A DNA stretch of 64,000 nt, from positions 297,087 through 361,086 of the forward strand of contig NZ_LMSP01000002.1 in the NCBI RefSeq assembly GCF_001429545.1, read 5' to 3'. This document shows positions 16,570-25,573 of the stretch, piece by piece. The notes beneath the pieces are model-generated. The model was not told where the DNA came from. It did not search any database and was given only the letters and a program-made list of their open reading frames with translations. Made by a program: the position numbers and the translations under genes. How positions within the stretch are numbered: the stretch's first letter is position 1; every line of letters starts with the position of its first letter. This DNA comes from Paenibacillus sp. Soil787 (lineage in GTDB: Bacteria > Bacillota > Bacilli > Paenibacillales > NBRC-103111).

Positions 16570-17919
16570 ATGAATAAGCTTGGCCAAGGAATGGTTGCAG
16601 CCGCCATGGTTGTCACTATGCTTACAGGGTGCGGCAGCACCGGAAATCAGACAACGAATAAAGCGGTAGATTCAACACCGTCTTCAGGTACTGCAGCACC
16701 AGCAAAAGCGAAGCTTTCTGGAAAGCTGGAAATACAGTATTTCGTAGGTGGTTATGGTGACAAATGGTGGAAAAAAGCCATTAGCGATTTCAAAGAGGCG
16801 AACCCGGGATTGGAGATTGTAGAGCAGGCAGGACCCAGTGTGAACACGGAGATGAAAACCCGATGGATTTCGAATAACCCACCTGATCTCGTATACATAG
16901 CAGGCGCAGGCTCTAGTGAAGCGCAAATGGTAGCGGATGGTCAATTGATGGATCTGACGGAATGGTCCAAAACATTAAAGCTGGAAGATGGATCTCCGCT
17001 GCTTTCCAACCTGTTTGTTCAACCTAGTGTTTATGAAGGAAAAAATTATAGCTTACCGCTCGTTTTTGATGCTTGGGGCACATGGTATGACCGCAAGTGG
17101 TTGAAAGATAACAATTACAAAGTGCCGACCGATTTTACTAGCTGGATGGACAACATGAAAGAGATTAAAGCGAAAAGCGGCATCGCTCCGCTTGTAACGG
17201 ATGGCATGCATCCTTACCCTCTTAGAGGCCTATTCATGCCGGGGGCAGCGTCTGAAGGCGGAGCCGCTTTCATTGCTGATCTGGTCGATGCCAAGCCAGG
17301 CGCCTGGCAGAGCGAAGCTGCACTGAAAGTGGCGAAGAAGATCGAACAAATGCAAAAGGCTGGACTGATTGATCCAGGTTTTGCGGCGCTCAATCATACC
17401 CAATCGCAGATGAATTTCCTCCTTCACAAAAATGCGTTTATTCCGGTAGGGTTCTGGCTGCCGTTTGAAATGCAAAAGGATGTTCCGCAAGGCTTTGATT
17501 TTGGCTTCAGCCCGACACCTTTACAAGATGCAGGCAAGCCGTTGTCGATCGTTCCTCAACCGGCCCCTGTCGCCATTGCCAAGCAAGCGAAAAATCCTGA
17601 AGCGGCTAAATCGTTCTTGGACTTTGTTTTCAAGCGGAAATATGCAGAGCTTTCTTTGGAGCTGCAAGGTGCGATGATGAGCGTCAAGGGCGTCGATGTG
17701 AGTAAAAACGAGAAAATTCCTGGATATCTAAAAGAAGTCAATGTTTTGGTTAATGATAAATCCAAGGTTACCTTCAGTACACTGCCGCATCCGATGCATG
17801 CGGACTTGGAGAAGCCGATTTTTAACGAGTTGGTTTCGTTGATGGTGGGCAAAATTTCGGCAGAAGAGTTTGTGAAGCGCGCTGATAAAGCTGCTGCTGA
17901 TTTCAAGAAAAACCAGTAA
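16570..17919 (+). CDS. CUT1 sugar ABC transporter, substrate-binding lipoprotein
   Basis: The protein is a family 1 extracellular solute-binding lipoprotein (449 residues from this start). The signal peptide ends in the lipobox LTGC with Cys21, followed by a Ser/Thr/Ala linker. The mature part shows the usual WWKKAISDFKEANPGLEI start and a C-terminal hinge. ATG 16564 is also in frame, but 16570 has better spacing from GAGGGG. In a MurK-MurQ operon it probably binds MurNAc, GlcNAc or a small muropeptide sugar. It precedes two permease genes; no dedicated ATPase gene is present, so a shared MsmX-type ATPase is likely. Confidence 0.88.
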   Translation: MNKLGQGMVAAAMVVTMLTGCGSTGNQTTNKAVDSTPSSGTAAPAKAKLSGKLEIQYFVGGYGDKWWKKAISDFKEANPGLEIVEQAGPSVNTEMKTRWISNNPPDLVYIAGAGSSEAQMVADGQLMDLTEWSKTLKLEDGSPLLSNLFVQPSVYEGKNYSLPLVFDAWGTWYDRKWLKDNNYKVPTDFTSWMDNMKEIKAKSGIAPLVTDGMHPYPLRGLFMPGAASEGGAAFIADLVDAKPGAWQSEAALKVAKKIEQMQKAGLIDPGFAALNHTQSQMNFLLHKNAFIPVGFWLPFEMQKDVPQGFDFGFSPTPLQDAGKPLSIVPQPAPVAIAKQAKNPEAAKSFLDFVFKRKYAELSLELQGAMMSVKGVDVSKNEKIPGYLKEVNVLVNDKSKVTFSTLPHPMHADLEKPIFNELVSLMVGKISAEEFVKRADKAAADFKKNQ

Positions 17920-17991
17920 AATGCGAAAAGTAGGAAGGCAGGGCAGCACCTGCCTTTCCGATTATTCAGCAAGGGAAGCAAGGTGATATAG

Positions 17992-18885
17992 ATGGTTCAA
18001 TCGAAAGCGCAGCGAATGAAATTTTTAGCTTTTTGCTTGCTTCCGACTTTTGTGATGTTCGCGATATTTAGTTTGTTTCCGCTATTCAGCGGCATGTACG
18101 ATTCATTTTTCAAATGGTCAGGCTCCGGAAGCAATAAAACTTTCGTCGGCTTGAAGAACTATATTCGTTTATTTAATGACCCGGTTATCCCTCAAACGAT
18201 TTATCATGATTACTTTCTCGTGTTTTTTAAAGTATTGTTCATCATGCTGATTGCAACGTTTTTTGCTGTTGTGTTAACACAATTTCGCATTAAAGAAGCT
18301 GCCTTCTACAGAGTTATTTTCTTTTTCCCGAATATTATGTCTGTCGTAGTCGTCGGAATCCTGTGGATGTTTATCTACAATCCCAATATGGGTATTGTGA
18401 ATTCCGGTCTTCGCCAGCTAGGTCTAGAGGGCATGGCAAAGCCATGGCTAGGTGATATGACCTGGGCGCTGCCGAGCTTGGTGCTTCCGGCCGTATGGGC
18501 AGGGATTGGGCTTTTTATGTTGATGATTATGGGCGGGATCAGCAATATACCGACCAGCATCTATGAAGCTGCGGATGTCGATGGAGCTACACGCTGGGAA
18601 CAGTTTTGGAAAATTACGGTACCCCTGATCTGGGCGCAGCTCAAATCGTCTATCATCTATATTGTGATTACAACGCTGAACGGTTCATTCGTCATAGTGC
18701 AAATCATGACCGAAGGTGGTCCGAGCAATTCGACACACGTGATGGGGTCTTATTTATATCAACAAGCTTTTGTAAACTATAATTTCGGTTATGCGGCCGC
18801 GATCGGTGTCATGATTCTGGTCTTTTCCTTAATTACGGTGTTGCTGCTGCAATTGCTATTGAAACGTGAAAAAATTCAATACTAG
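17992..18885 (+). CDS. CUT1 sugar ABC transporter permease (MalF/UgpA type)
   Basis: This 297-residue permease has about six membrane segments and the cytoplasmic EAA loop YEAADVDGATRWEQFWKITVP, the docking site for the ATPase. The start has AAGGTGAT upstream. It pairs with the following permease gene, which starts 10 bp after this stop. Confidence 0.9.
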   Translation: MVQSKAQRMKFLAFCLLPTFVMFAIFSLFPLFSGMYDSFFKWSGSGSNKTFVGLKNYIRLFNDPVIPQTIYHDYFLVFFKVLFIMLIATFFAVVLTQFRIKEAAFYRVIFFFPNIMSVVVVGILWMFIYNPNMGIVNSGLRQLGLEGMAKPWLGDMTWALPSLVLPAVWAGIGLFMLMIMGGISNIPTSIYEAADVDGATRWEQFWKITVPLIWAQLKSSIIYIVITTLNGSFVIVQIMTEGGPSNSTHVMGSYLYQQAFVNYNFGYAAAIGVMILVFSLITVLLLQLLLKREKIQY

Positions 18886-18895
18886 GAGAAAACAG

Positions 18896-19735
18896 ATGAG
18901 ATCTTTAAATCAACTTGCTACCGGAGCGGTCGTTCGCATACCTTTACTCCTATGGTCTGTTGCAGTTATTTTCCCGATCGTCTGGATGCTAATCAGTGCG
19001 TTAAAGTCGAATGCCGAAATTTTCGCTTCGCCCTGGGGATTTCCAGAGATATTCAACTATGCTAATTTTACCAAGGCATGGACAGAATATCATATTGGAA
19101 AAAGCTTTTTTAACTCGGTGATGGTTACAGGGATTGGAACGCTGCTTAATTTGGCTCTGGCTGTACCGACTGCCTATGCGATTGAGAGAGTGAATTTCCG
19201 TGGAAGCATCATCCTGCATAACATCTATTTATCGGCCATGATGATTCCCATGGTCTTGGGCTGGATTCCTCTCTTTTTCATGCTGATGAAGTTTCATTTG
19301 CTGAATAATTTAATTGGGCTGGCTGTTGTATATGCGGTCATTAAATTACCTTTCAGCATCTTTATTCTCACCAGCTTTATCGGAAGCATTCCCAAGGAGC
19401 TGGAAGAATCAGCAACCATGGATGGATTGTCGCCCTATGGGGTCTTATTCCGCATCGTTACGCCTTTGGCCATGACGGGAATTGTCACGGTAACGATTAT
19501 GAATGCGATTCAATTTTGGAACGAATATTTTATGGCCCTCATCTTTTTGCAATCGCAAGAAAACTATACGCTTGGCGTAGCGATGGACTTTCTTAATAAA
19601 AAAGCGCAATATCAAAATGAGTGGGGAGGCCTGTTTGCAGGACTGTCAGTGTCCATGGTTCCTGTGCTGATCTTGTATGTATTCTTTCAGCGGCATATCG
19701 TACGTGGTATGATCGAAGGAGCTGTAAAAGGATAA
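18896..19735 (+). CDS. CUT1 sugar ABC transporter permease (MalG/UgpE type)
   Basis: The protein has 279 residues, six predicted membrane segments and the EAA loop ELEESATMDGLSPYGVLFRI. An upstream ATG at 18866 would overlap the previous gene by 20 bp; ATG 18896 has AGGAGA at 18884-18889. It completes the importer, which lacks its own ATPase gene, as is common for CUT1 systems in Bacillota. Confidence 0.9.
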   Translation: MRSLNQLATGAVVRIPLLLWSVAVIFPIVWMLISALKSNAEIFASPWGFPEIFNYANFTKAWTEYHIGKSFFNSVMVTGIGTLLNLALAVPTAYAIERVNFRGSIILHNIYLSAMMIPMVLGWIPLFFMLMKFHLLNNLIGLAVVYAVIKLPFSIFILTSFIGSIPKELEESATMDGLSPYGVLFRIVTPLAMTGIVTVTIMNAIQFWNEYFMALIFLQSQENYTLGVAMDFLNKKAQYQNEWGGLFAGLSVSMVPVLILYVFFQRHIVRGMIEGAVKG

Positions 19736-19762
19736 TTTTTGAAAATGGAGGTAGTGTGAGTA

Positions 19763-20638
19763 ATGGCTGACAATCATCTTGCCCAGTCGCTATCAGGTGG
19801 TTTAATTATGCTAAAGGAAATGGCTGAGCAATTACCTCCTTCCGAGAGGAAAATTGCTTTGTATATTATAGAGAATCCCCATGAGGCGATTCGATGTACT
19901 GCCAATGAATTAGGAGAATTGAGCTCTACTAGCGCTTCTGCGGTCATTCGGCTTTGCAAATCTCTCGGACTTGGCGGATTGCAGGAATTGAAGCTTCGGG
20001 TCGCAGGCGACATGCGCAAATCCGATAAAGAGGGTTTTACTGATTTCCAGCCCAATGAACCGCAGCCATCGATTGTGCAGAAAGTAACGGCTAATAGCAT
20101 CCAAGCTTTGCTAGAGACTGCGGAAATCATGAATTATGATTCATTGTCGAAAGCAGTGGAAGCACTAATACGAGCCAAAAGCATTCATTTTTATGGTGTA
20201 GGCGCATCTGCCGTTATCGCCCAGGATGCGCAGTTGAAGTTTGTTCGTATCAACAAATGCACAACGTCGAGTCCGGATTTTCATCTTTCAGCGATGCTCG
20301 TCGCCCAGTCAAGTGAGGATGATGTTGTCGTAGGCATTTCATTCTCAGGAGAAACGTTTGAAGTTGCTAAAATTTTGGAGCTGGCCAAAGAAAAGGGCGC
20401 AACGACGATCAGCTTAACGAGCTACGGATTATCACCGCTCAGCGAAATTGCAGACATTAATCTATACGTTTCCGCGAAACAGGAAGAGGTATTCCGAAGC
20501 GCCGCGACTTCTTCGCGTCTTGCTCAGCTTCATTTCATCGACATTTTATTTATGTGTGTGTTAACGAGCCAGTACGAGGCATCCATTCAAAAGCTGGATG
20601 AGGTTCGTATGGGGATCAATTTCATTAAGCAAAATTGA
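19763..20638 (+). CDS. RpiR/MurR-family transcriptional regulator
   Basis: The 291-residue protein has an N-terminal helix-turn-helix (CTANELGELSSTSASAVIRLCKSLG, about 40-65) and a C-terminal SIS sugar-phosphate domain (IHFYGVGASAVIAQDAQLKF, VVGISFSGETFEV). MurR-type proteins respond to MurNAc-6-phosphate, the MurQ substrate, so it probably senses pathway flux and controls this operon. GGAGGT at 19747-19752 precedes the ATG. It is the last gene of the MurNAc unit. Confidence 0.9.
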   Translation: MADNHLAQSLSGGLIMLKEMAEQLPPSERKIALYIIENPHEAIRCTANELGELSSTSASAVIRLCKSLGLGGLQELKLRVAGDMRKSDKEGFTDFQPNEPQPSIVQKVTANSIQALLETAEIMNYDSLSKAVEALIRAKSIHFYGVGASAVIAQDAQLKFVRINKCTTSSPDFHLSAMLVAQSSEDDVVVGISFSGETFEVAKILELAKEKGATTISLTSYGLSPLSEIADINLYVSAKQEEVFRSAATSSRLAQLHFIDILFMCVLTSQYEASIQKLDEVRMGINFIKQN

Positions 20639-20645
20639 TGACAAG

Positions 20646-20670
20646 CGCCTTCCTGCGAAATCAGGAGGCG
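20646..20670 (+). terminator. Hairpin after the RpiR gene, possible terminator
   Basis: A stem of nine base pairs with one bulge (20646-20655 with 20662-20670) follows the stop codon by a few bases. Only three T follow, so termination may be partial. Confidence 0.4.
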
Positions 20671-20686
20671 GGTTTCGAATAATCAT

Positions 20687-20716
20687 TGAAAGCGGTTACT
20701 TAATTATTGGTACAAT
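20687..20716 (+). promoter_or_regulatory. Candidate cre site and promoter of the GH16-like gene
   Basis: TGAAAGCGGTTACT (20687-20700) matches the cre consensus at 13 of 14 positions. It overlaps a possible -35 (TTGAAA, 20686-20691), with TACAAT at 20711-20716 as -10; the 19-bp spacing is long. A CcpA site over the -35 would give glucose repression of the secreted enzyme. Confidence 0.45.
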
Positions 20717-20755
20717 GTATCTTAATAAAATTGGTGGTTAGAGAGGAGTAAGATA

Positions 20756-23700
20756 ATGAACAAAACAAGTAAGATAGGCAAGAAAAGATCTCTCTCAATG
20801 ATGTTGGCTTTTGCTTTGGTGTTTAACTTGGGATCCTTAATGATTGAACCAGTTAAAGTAAAGTCAGCGACCAGTCAAGACTTTGTTGAATCTTTCGAAA
20901 ATGGATTTGCCGGTGGCGGTTGGAGGAATATTAACTTTAATAATACTAGTAACCCTAATCTTGTTGACGCAACATATACAACTGCTTCAGCGCCAGCAAC
21001 AATACCTGACGGAACACAAGTTTTCTTGCCAAATCCTTTAGGTTCAAAAACATCAAGCGCATATATTCAAAAGAAGTTCCCAGCTGCAAGCACGGGTACA
21101 GTTTCAGTTTCGGTCTATGATAATGCGGCTAATACCGCAGGATTTAACCAATTTAATATATATAATTCTGCTAATGCTACTTTTAATAACGGTTATGTAA
21201 GCGGATCTAATAATTTGGTTGGTCTTGGAACATCATCAGCAAATACATACCAAATAAGAAATGGCACCAATGGTATTTATACAAATACAAATGTAATTAG
21301 AACAACCGGATGGCATACTTATAGATTTGTTGTTGAATCAACAGGTACAACTGTTTATTTGGATGGTAATCAGGTTGGTACACATCCTTCAATAACAAGC
21401 TTTGATACGATCGATCTGGGTGATATGTGGACTACTAGCGCTACTTATTCCCCAGTGTATTACGATTATCTTCAAGTCAATTTGGCAAGCATCCCAGTTG
21501 CGACTTTAAGCGCAATTCATGTTAACGGAACTGCTGTAAGCGGGTTCTCACCGAGCAATCTTAATTATTTAGTTCAAGTACCTAGTGCTACGCCTCTTCC
21601 AACAGTAACAGCAACTACAACAGATCCTAATGCAGCAGTTACAATTACTCAAGCAACCGATGTTCCAGGAAAAGCTACAATAGTAGTGACATCCGAAGAT
21701 GGTACAATAACAAAAACGTATACAGTTAACTTTACATTACCGCAACCGCTACAAGAATTTTTTGATGACTTTAATTATACAAGTCAAACAGACCCTGCCT
21801 TAGCGCAACATAATTGGATGTTGCAAGACGGCATAGGTATGAGACCTGGGGACAGAAATTTGAATTGGAAAGCTTCTAATATTAGCTTTGGGCCAGGTCC
21901 TGCTGACTCTGCTTTCCCTTCGGAAACGGATGTAATGACACTTTCAGCTACTGCAACAGGTGTACCAAGCACTTCATCTGAGGCTCAAATTAGAGAAGCT
22001 TATGAAAAATTTGGTGATGGCGTTTATTCATCAAGGGTTTATTTTACCGATGCACCAACTTCAGGCCCAGATATGAAAGATAAAATCGTTGAAACCTTCT
22101 TCCCTATTAACAGAAACCAGTATATTGGTTGGTCAGGATATAGTGAAGCAGACTTTGAATATCTTCCAAACGATGGCTGGGGTGCTTCTCAAAGCAGTAA
22201 AGTTATGTATTTCACATCATGGGGGCCTTATACATTAAATTCAGCAGGTCAACAAGTTAATGTATCAAAACTATCTAATAGTAAGATACAAAGCTATGAA
22301 GGATGGCATACGCTTACAATCGTTGTAAAGAACGGTTTTAATTACTACTATATTGATGGTCTGTTAATGGCTACTCACGGTGCTCCGGCAGGCGGTGCAA
22401 GAAGCCCAATGGCTCCTGCGTTTAATCTTTGGTTCTTACCTAGTGGAATAAATGCTTCTACGACACCTCGTACTTATAGCCAAGGCGTTGCATGGATGTA
22501 TTACACAAATGATTTATCAGCATTCGGTACTACAGCACCAACTAATATCTCAGCAACTATTGACTCAAACGTTTTAACGAAAGTAAATAGTTATAAAGCA
22601 CAAAGTAAAAACTTTGTTGATACGATACCGAACCCTGTTGTAACGGCAAGTAATATTCAAGTTAATTCAACAGCTTTAAGAGGATTTGCTCCAGACACAA
22701 CGGAATATAATTATTCTACAACAGGAACTACCGTTCCTACAGTTACAGCAACTGCAACAGACAGTCATGCCATTGTTACAGTAATACCTGCTACAAGCGT
22801 GCCGGGAACAACAACTGTCATGGTTCAATCTTCAGATTTGGTATTAAATACAACCTATCATATTAACTTTACAGTCTCAGGAGACTGGGCAGTTGCACCT
22901 CCTGTAGCAAGTGTAGGAAACGGAGCGTTTGTTCAAGGATTTAATGTAGCGCTTAGCGCTCCAATTAACAACGGAGCAGCTATTTACTACACAACAGACG
23001 GGACAACACCTACCACAAGCTCAACTCCATACACTGGGCCTATATCCATTGCAGGAACATCAGCTCCAACATTAAACACCATTAAGGCTATAGCTGAACT
23101 TTCCGGTAGTACAAGTATAGTAGCAACATTTAAATATGCCACTTTGCCTCTTACACCTCAAGTAGTAGCTGCACCTACTATTAGCCCCAATGGCGGTACA
23201 TTCACAAACGGTGCAGCAACAGTTACACTTTCTAGTGCAGCAACCGGCGCCGCAATTAAAGGTGCGGATATTTACTATACAACAGACGGAACTGACCCAA
23301 CTACAAGTGCTACTAGAATACTTTATACAGGTCCCTTCGTATTAACGAATACGAAAACGGTTAAATCGGTTGCAACATTCCCAGGTGCAACAACAAGTAA
23401 TTCTCCAGTGAGTGCTATCTTCAATATTTCAGGAGCAGCTGAGCAAGTGTCTGCACCAACAGCAACACCTTCTGCCGGAACGTATGCAGGCGCACAAAGT
23501 GTGACGCTTAGCAGCACTACACCAAGTGCGACTATTTACTACACAACGGATGGAAGTACACCAACAACAGGTTCAACAAAATATACAGGACCTATAAATG
23601 TATCAAGCAGTATGACAATTAACGCTATTGCAACAGCAACAAATAAGACAAACAGTGCTGTGGGAACATTCACCTATACTGTGAATCCACAAGAAGTGAC

Positions 23701-24454
23701 ACCACCGGTAACGACAGCGAATGTGACATCAGCCGTGCCGGATGGACTGAATGGATGGTATGTCTATCCCGTAACGCTAAGCCTAAGCGCTTCTGACAGC
23801 ATATCGGGTGTAGCCAAGACGGAGTACAGCCTGAACGAAGGAGCTGCATGGCAAAGCTATATGTCGCCTGTAACGTTCAGTCAAGACGGCGAGTATGCCG
23901 TGAGCTACCGTTCAATAGACAATGCCGGCAACAAAGAAATGCCGAAGACCGTCAGCTTCAAACTGGACGCGATTGCTCCAACTGTCACTGTCACCGGATT
24001 GACGGACGGTACGTATAGCGACTCCGTGGACATCTCGCCAATCATTGCATTGAGCGATGACATGTCCGGGGTTGACAACAGGAAAACTACAGTGAAGTTG
24101 GATACGCACGCGGTGCAGCAAGGGACAACGATTCCCCTTTATACACTGCCTCTCGGTTTGCATGAATTGATCGTTACTTCGGTCGATCTGGCGGGGAACA
24201 CAGGGAGCCAAACGATATTATTTCAGACAACAACTAACTCCAATTCCTTAAATGCATTAGTTACGCGCTTTGCGAATGCCGGATGGATCGATAATGCAGG
24301 TATCGCAACCAGTCTGCAAAGTAAACTTAGTAATGGTAATTTAGAGGCATTTATAAATGAGCTAGAGGCCCAGAGTGGAAAACATATAACAACGGAGGCA
24401 TCAACCTATTTGTTGAGGGACGCGCAGGCGATTCTGCTAAGTTCAAACCATTAG
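20756..24454 (+). CDS. Secreted multimodular GH16-like glycosidase
   Basis: This is a 1232-residue exported protein. Order by eye: signal peptide (1-38), jelly-roll sugar-binding-like domain (about 41-245), cadherin-like sandwich (about 250-335), catalytic-type domain (about 338-605), a second cadherin-like domain (about 625-710), three chitobiase-C/Fn3-associated repeats each with YYTTDG (about 715-980), an OmpL47-like bacterial Ig domain, another Ig-like domain and a FIMAH domain (about 1160-1230). The central domain has Glu464-Ala-Asp-Phe-Glu468, matching the GH16 ExDxE catalytic motif, so an endo-acting beta-glycanase is likely. The motif context is atypical, so a new branch is possible. 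It has no sortase or S-layer anchor; attachment may come from its sugar-binding modules. Confidence 0.75.
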   Translation: MNKTSKIGKKRSLSMMLAFALVFNLGSLMIEPVKVKSATSQDFVESFENGFAGGGWRNINFNNTSNPNLVDATYTTASAPATIPDGTQVFLPNPLGSKTSSAYIQKKFPAASTGTVSVSVYDNAANTAGFNQFNIYNSANATFNNGYVSGSNNLVGLGTSSANTYQIRNGTNGIYTNTNVIRTTGWHTYRFVVESTGTTVYLDGNQVGTHPSITSFDTIDLGDMWTTSATYSPVYYDYLQVNLASIPVATLSAIHVNGTAVSGFSPSNLNYLVQVPSATPLPTVTATTTDPNAAVTITQATDVPGKATIVVTSEDGTITKTYTVNFTLPQPLQEFFDDFNYTSQTDPALAQHNWMLQDGIGMRPGDRNLNWKASNISFGPGPADSAFPSETDVMTLSATATGVPSTSSEAQIREAYEKFGDGVYSSRVYFTDAPTSGPDMKDKIVETFFPINRNQYIGWSGYSEADFEYLPNDGWGASQSSKVMYFTSWGPYTLNSAGQQVNVSKLSNSKIQSYEGWHTLTIVVKNGFNYYYIDGLLMATHGAPAGGARSPMAPAFNLWFLPSGINASTTPRTYSQGVAWMYYTNDLSAFGTTAPTNISATIDSNVLTKVNSYKAQSKNFVDTIPNPVVTASNIQVNSTALRGFAPDTTEYNYSTTGTTVPTVTATATDSHAIVTVIPATSVPGTTTVMVQSSDLVLNTTYHINFTVSGDWAVAPPVASVGNGAFVQGFNVALSAPINNGAAIYYTTDGTTPTTSSTPYTGPISIAGTSAPTLNTIKAIAELSGSTSIVATFKYATLPLTPQVVAAPTISPNGGTFTNGAATVTLSSAATGAAIKGADIYYTTDGTDPTTSATRILYTGPFVLTNTKTVKSVATFPGATTSNSPVSAIFNISGAAEQVSAPTATPSAGTYAGAQSVTLSSTTPSATIYYTTDGSTPTTGSTKYTGPINVSSSMTINAIATATNKTNSAVGTFTYTVNPQEVTPPVTTANVTSAVPDGLNGWYVYPVTLSLSASDSISGVAKTEYSLNEGAAWQSYMSPVTFSQDGEYAVSYRSIDNAGNKEMPKTVSFKLDAIAPTVTVTGLTDGTYSDSVDISPIIALSDDMSGVDNRKTTVKLDTHAVQQGTTIPLYTLPLGLHELIVTSVDLAGNTGSQTILFQTTTNSNSLNALVTRFANAGWIDNAGIATSLQSKLSNGNLEAFINELEAQSGKHITTEASTYLLRDAQAILLSSNH

Positions 24455-24484
24455 TAAATAACAAACAGAAAGATTTCTTTTATT

Positions 24485-24512
24485 GAGCAGGAGTATTCTC
24501 CTGCTCTTATTA
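24485..24512 (+). terminator. Intrinsic terminator after GH16-like gene
   Basis: The stem GAGCAGGAG/CTCCTGCTC with a 4-nt loop is followed by TTATTAT. The hairpin and its flanks are nearly the same as those after the gene ending at 63035, so the terminator was duplicated with the C-terminal module. Confidence 0.8.
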
Positions 24513-24832
24513 TGCTATGGATGACAAGAAAGGTGAATGTTGAACCAATTAATACCGATTGGACCATAACACAGACTCTAGCAACTTCTATAATTAGGGG
24601 GCCGAACCGGGATTATGAATAGTTACTACTGCATCGAATGTAATTTGGTTCATTTAAGGTCTTTTTTAACAAAAGAAACTATTTTTAAAACTGGCTTCCA
24701 TTATGTCAATTCAACTTTGTATCATGTTGGTTTATGTTGTAAAAACACAAACCAACCATTTATGAAGGGGAGACAAGAGCGGGCTCTATACTAGCCTAAA
24801 TAATTCAAAAGTTACTCAAATTGAGTCTTTTG
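24513..24832. other. Intergenic stretch without a recognised gene
   Basis: I see no credible coding frame. The one structure is a 12-bp stem with one mismatch at 24727-24755 (arms TTGGTTTATGTT and AACACAAACCAA). It has no T run and its role is unknown. Confidence 0.3.
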
Positions 24833-25070
24833 TTGAATCTATGCCGAAAAACATCCAGAATGATCCCGTCCATCTAAAACCTGATGTTCCGAAGGACTCT
24901 ACGCGAATCGGAAAAAACCAAAAACTGTCGCCATTCAGCAGCCATACATAGGTGTAATGATGCACACAGTCGATCATGTAGGTACCATAAGGTTTTGGAG
25001 GGATATATGCAGGCGGAGGAGGCAGGGGTTATCTTGTTGACCCACTAACTTCAGATTGTTGCATACCCAT
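24833..25070 (-). pseudogene. Broken copy of the small reverse-strand gene at 45.4 kb
   Basis: The reading frame matches the 94-residue protein encoded at 45377-45661, but codon 14 is TAA instead of CAA. The ribosome site is missing and the last 15 or so codons are absent. The remaining sequence is well conserved, so inactivation is recent. Confidence 0.8.
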
Positions 25071-25264
25071 CGTTTTTTTATCATTCTTAAACATGTTATG
25101 TAGGTGAATCACCATTTGTCTGTACAGATGCCTAATATCCATTATCTTAGTTAGGTACAGTTATGATTGACAGTTACCGATAAAGTATTTAACATTTATC
25201 ATACACGATATATTAAGTTGGGTTCAGTCCATAAAGATTCATTACCCTGGTAAAGTCTATGCTG
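24833..25264. repeat. Duplicated intergenic block, copy A
   Basis: About 430 bp are nearly identical to 45424-45894. The block carries a broken reverse-strand gene, a TTGACA promoter-like element and the ATCATACACGATATATT motif (25198-25214). Compared with copy B it lacks about 24 bp holding the ribosome site of the small gene and lacks a tandem GTTAGGTACA repeat. The ends share TCTATGCYG as a short direct repeat, but there are no terminal inverted repeats or transposase. Confidence 0.8.
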
Positions 25265-25573
25265 TACCTTTTACGGCCGCTAACTAGTGCGCATGACTTA
25301 GGAAACAGAAAGTTAGATATAATTAATCCATATTAATGTAAAGTATGAAATTTTTTCAACCTTTTGCTATTTGTACATTCAAAATACAATTATCAACGTG
25401 GAGCGCTTATACATGCTATTTTGAAAGCGCTTCAAAATGATTACCCCTAAAGGGGGGATGCGGGATAAGAAATACCTCTTGAACAGGCCTAAAAAGATAA
25501 GAGCAAAATTTGTTCTAACCGCCTCGACGTATGCCTAGAGGCTATCTAAAAGTGTAGGAGAGGTGAAAGAAGG
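25265..25573. other. Intergenic region before the GH20 gene with a cre-like palindrome
   Basis: No gene is seen. The near-palindrome TTTTGAAAGCGCTTCAAAA at 25419-25437 resembles a cre/LacI-family operator with one base missing from the second half-site. It lies about 140 bp before the GH20 start and may mediate catabolite repression of the hexosaminidase operon. Confidence 0.45.

Noticed and set aside
24833-25264. The duplicated block as a MITE or insertion sequence
   Set aside because: There are no terminal inverted repeats, no transposase and no clear target-site duplication; only a short direct similarity at the ends.
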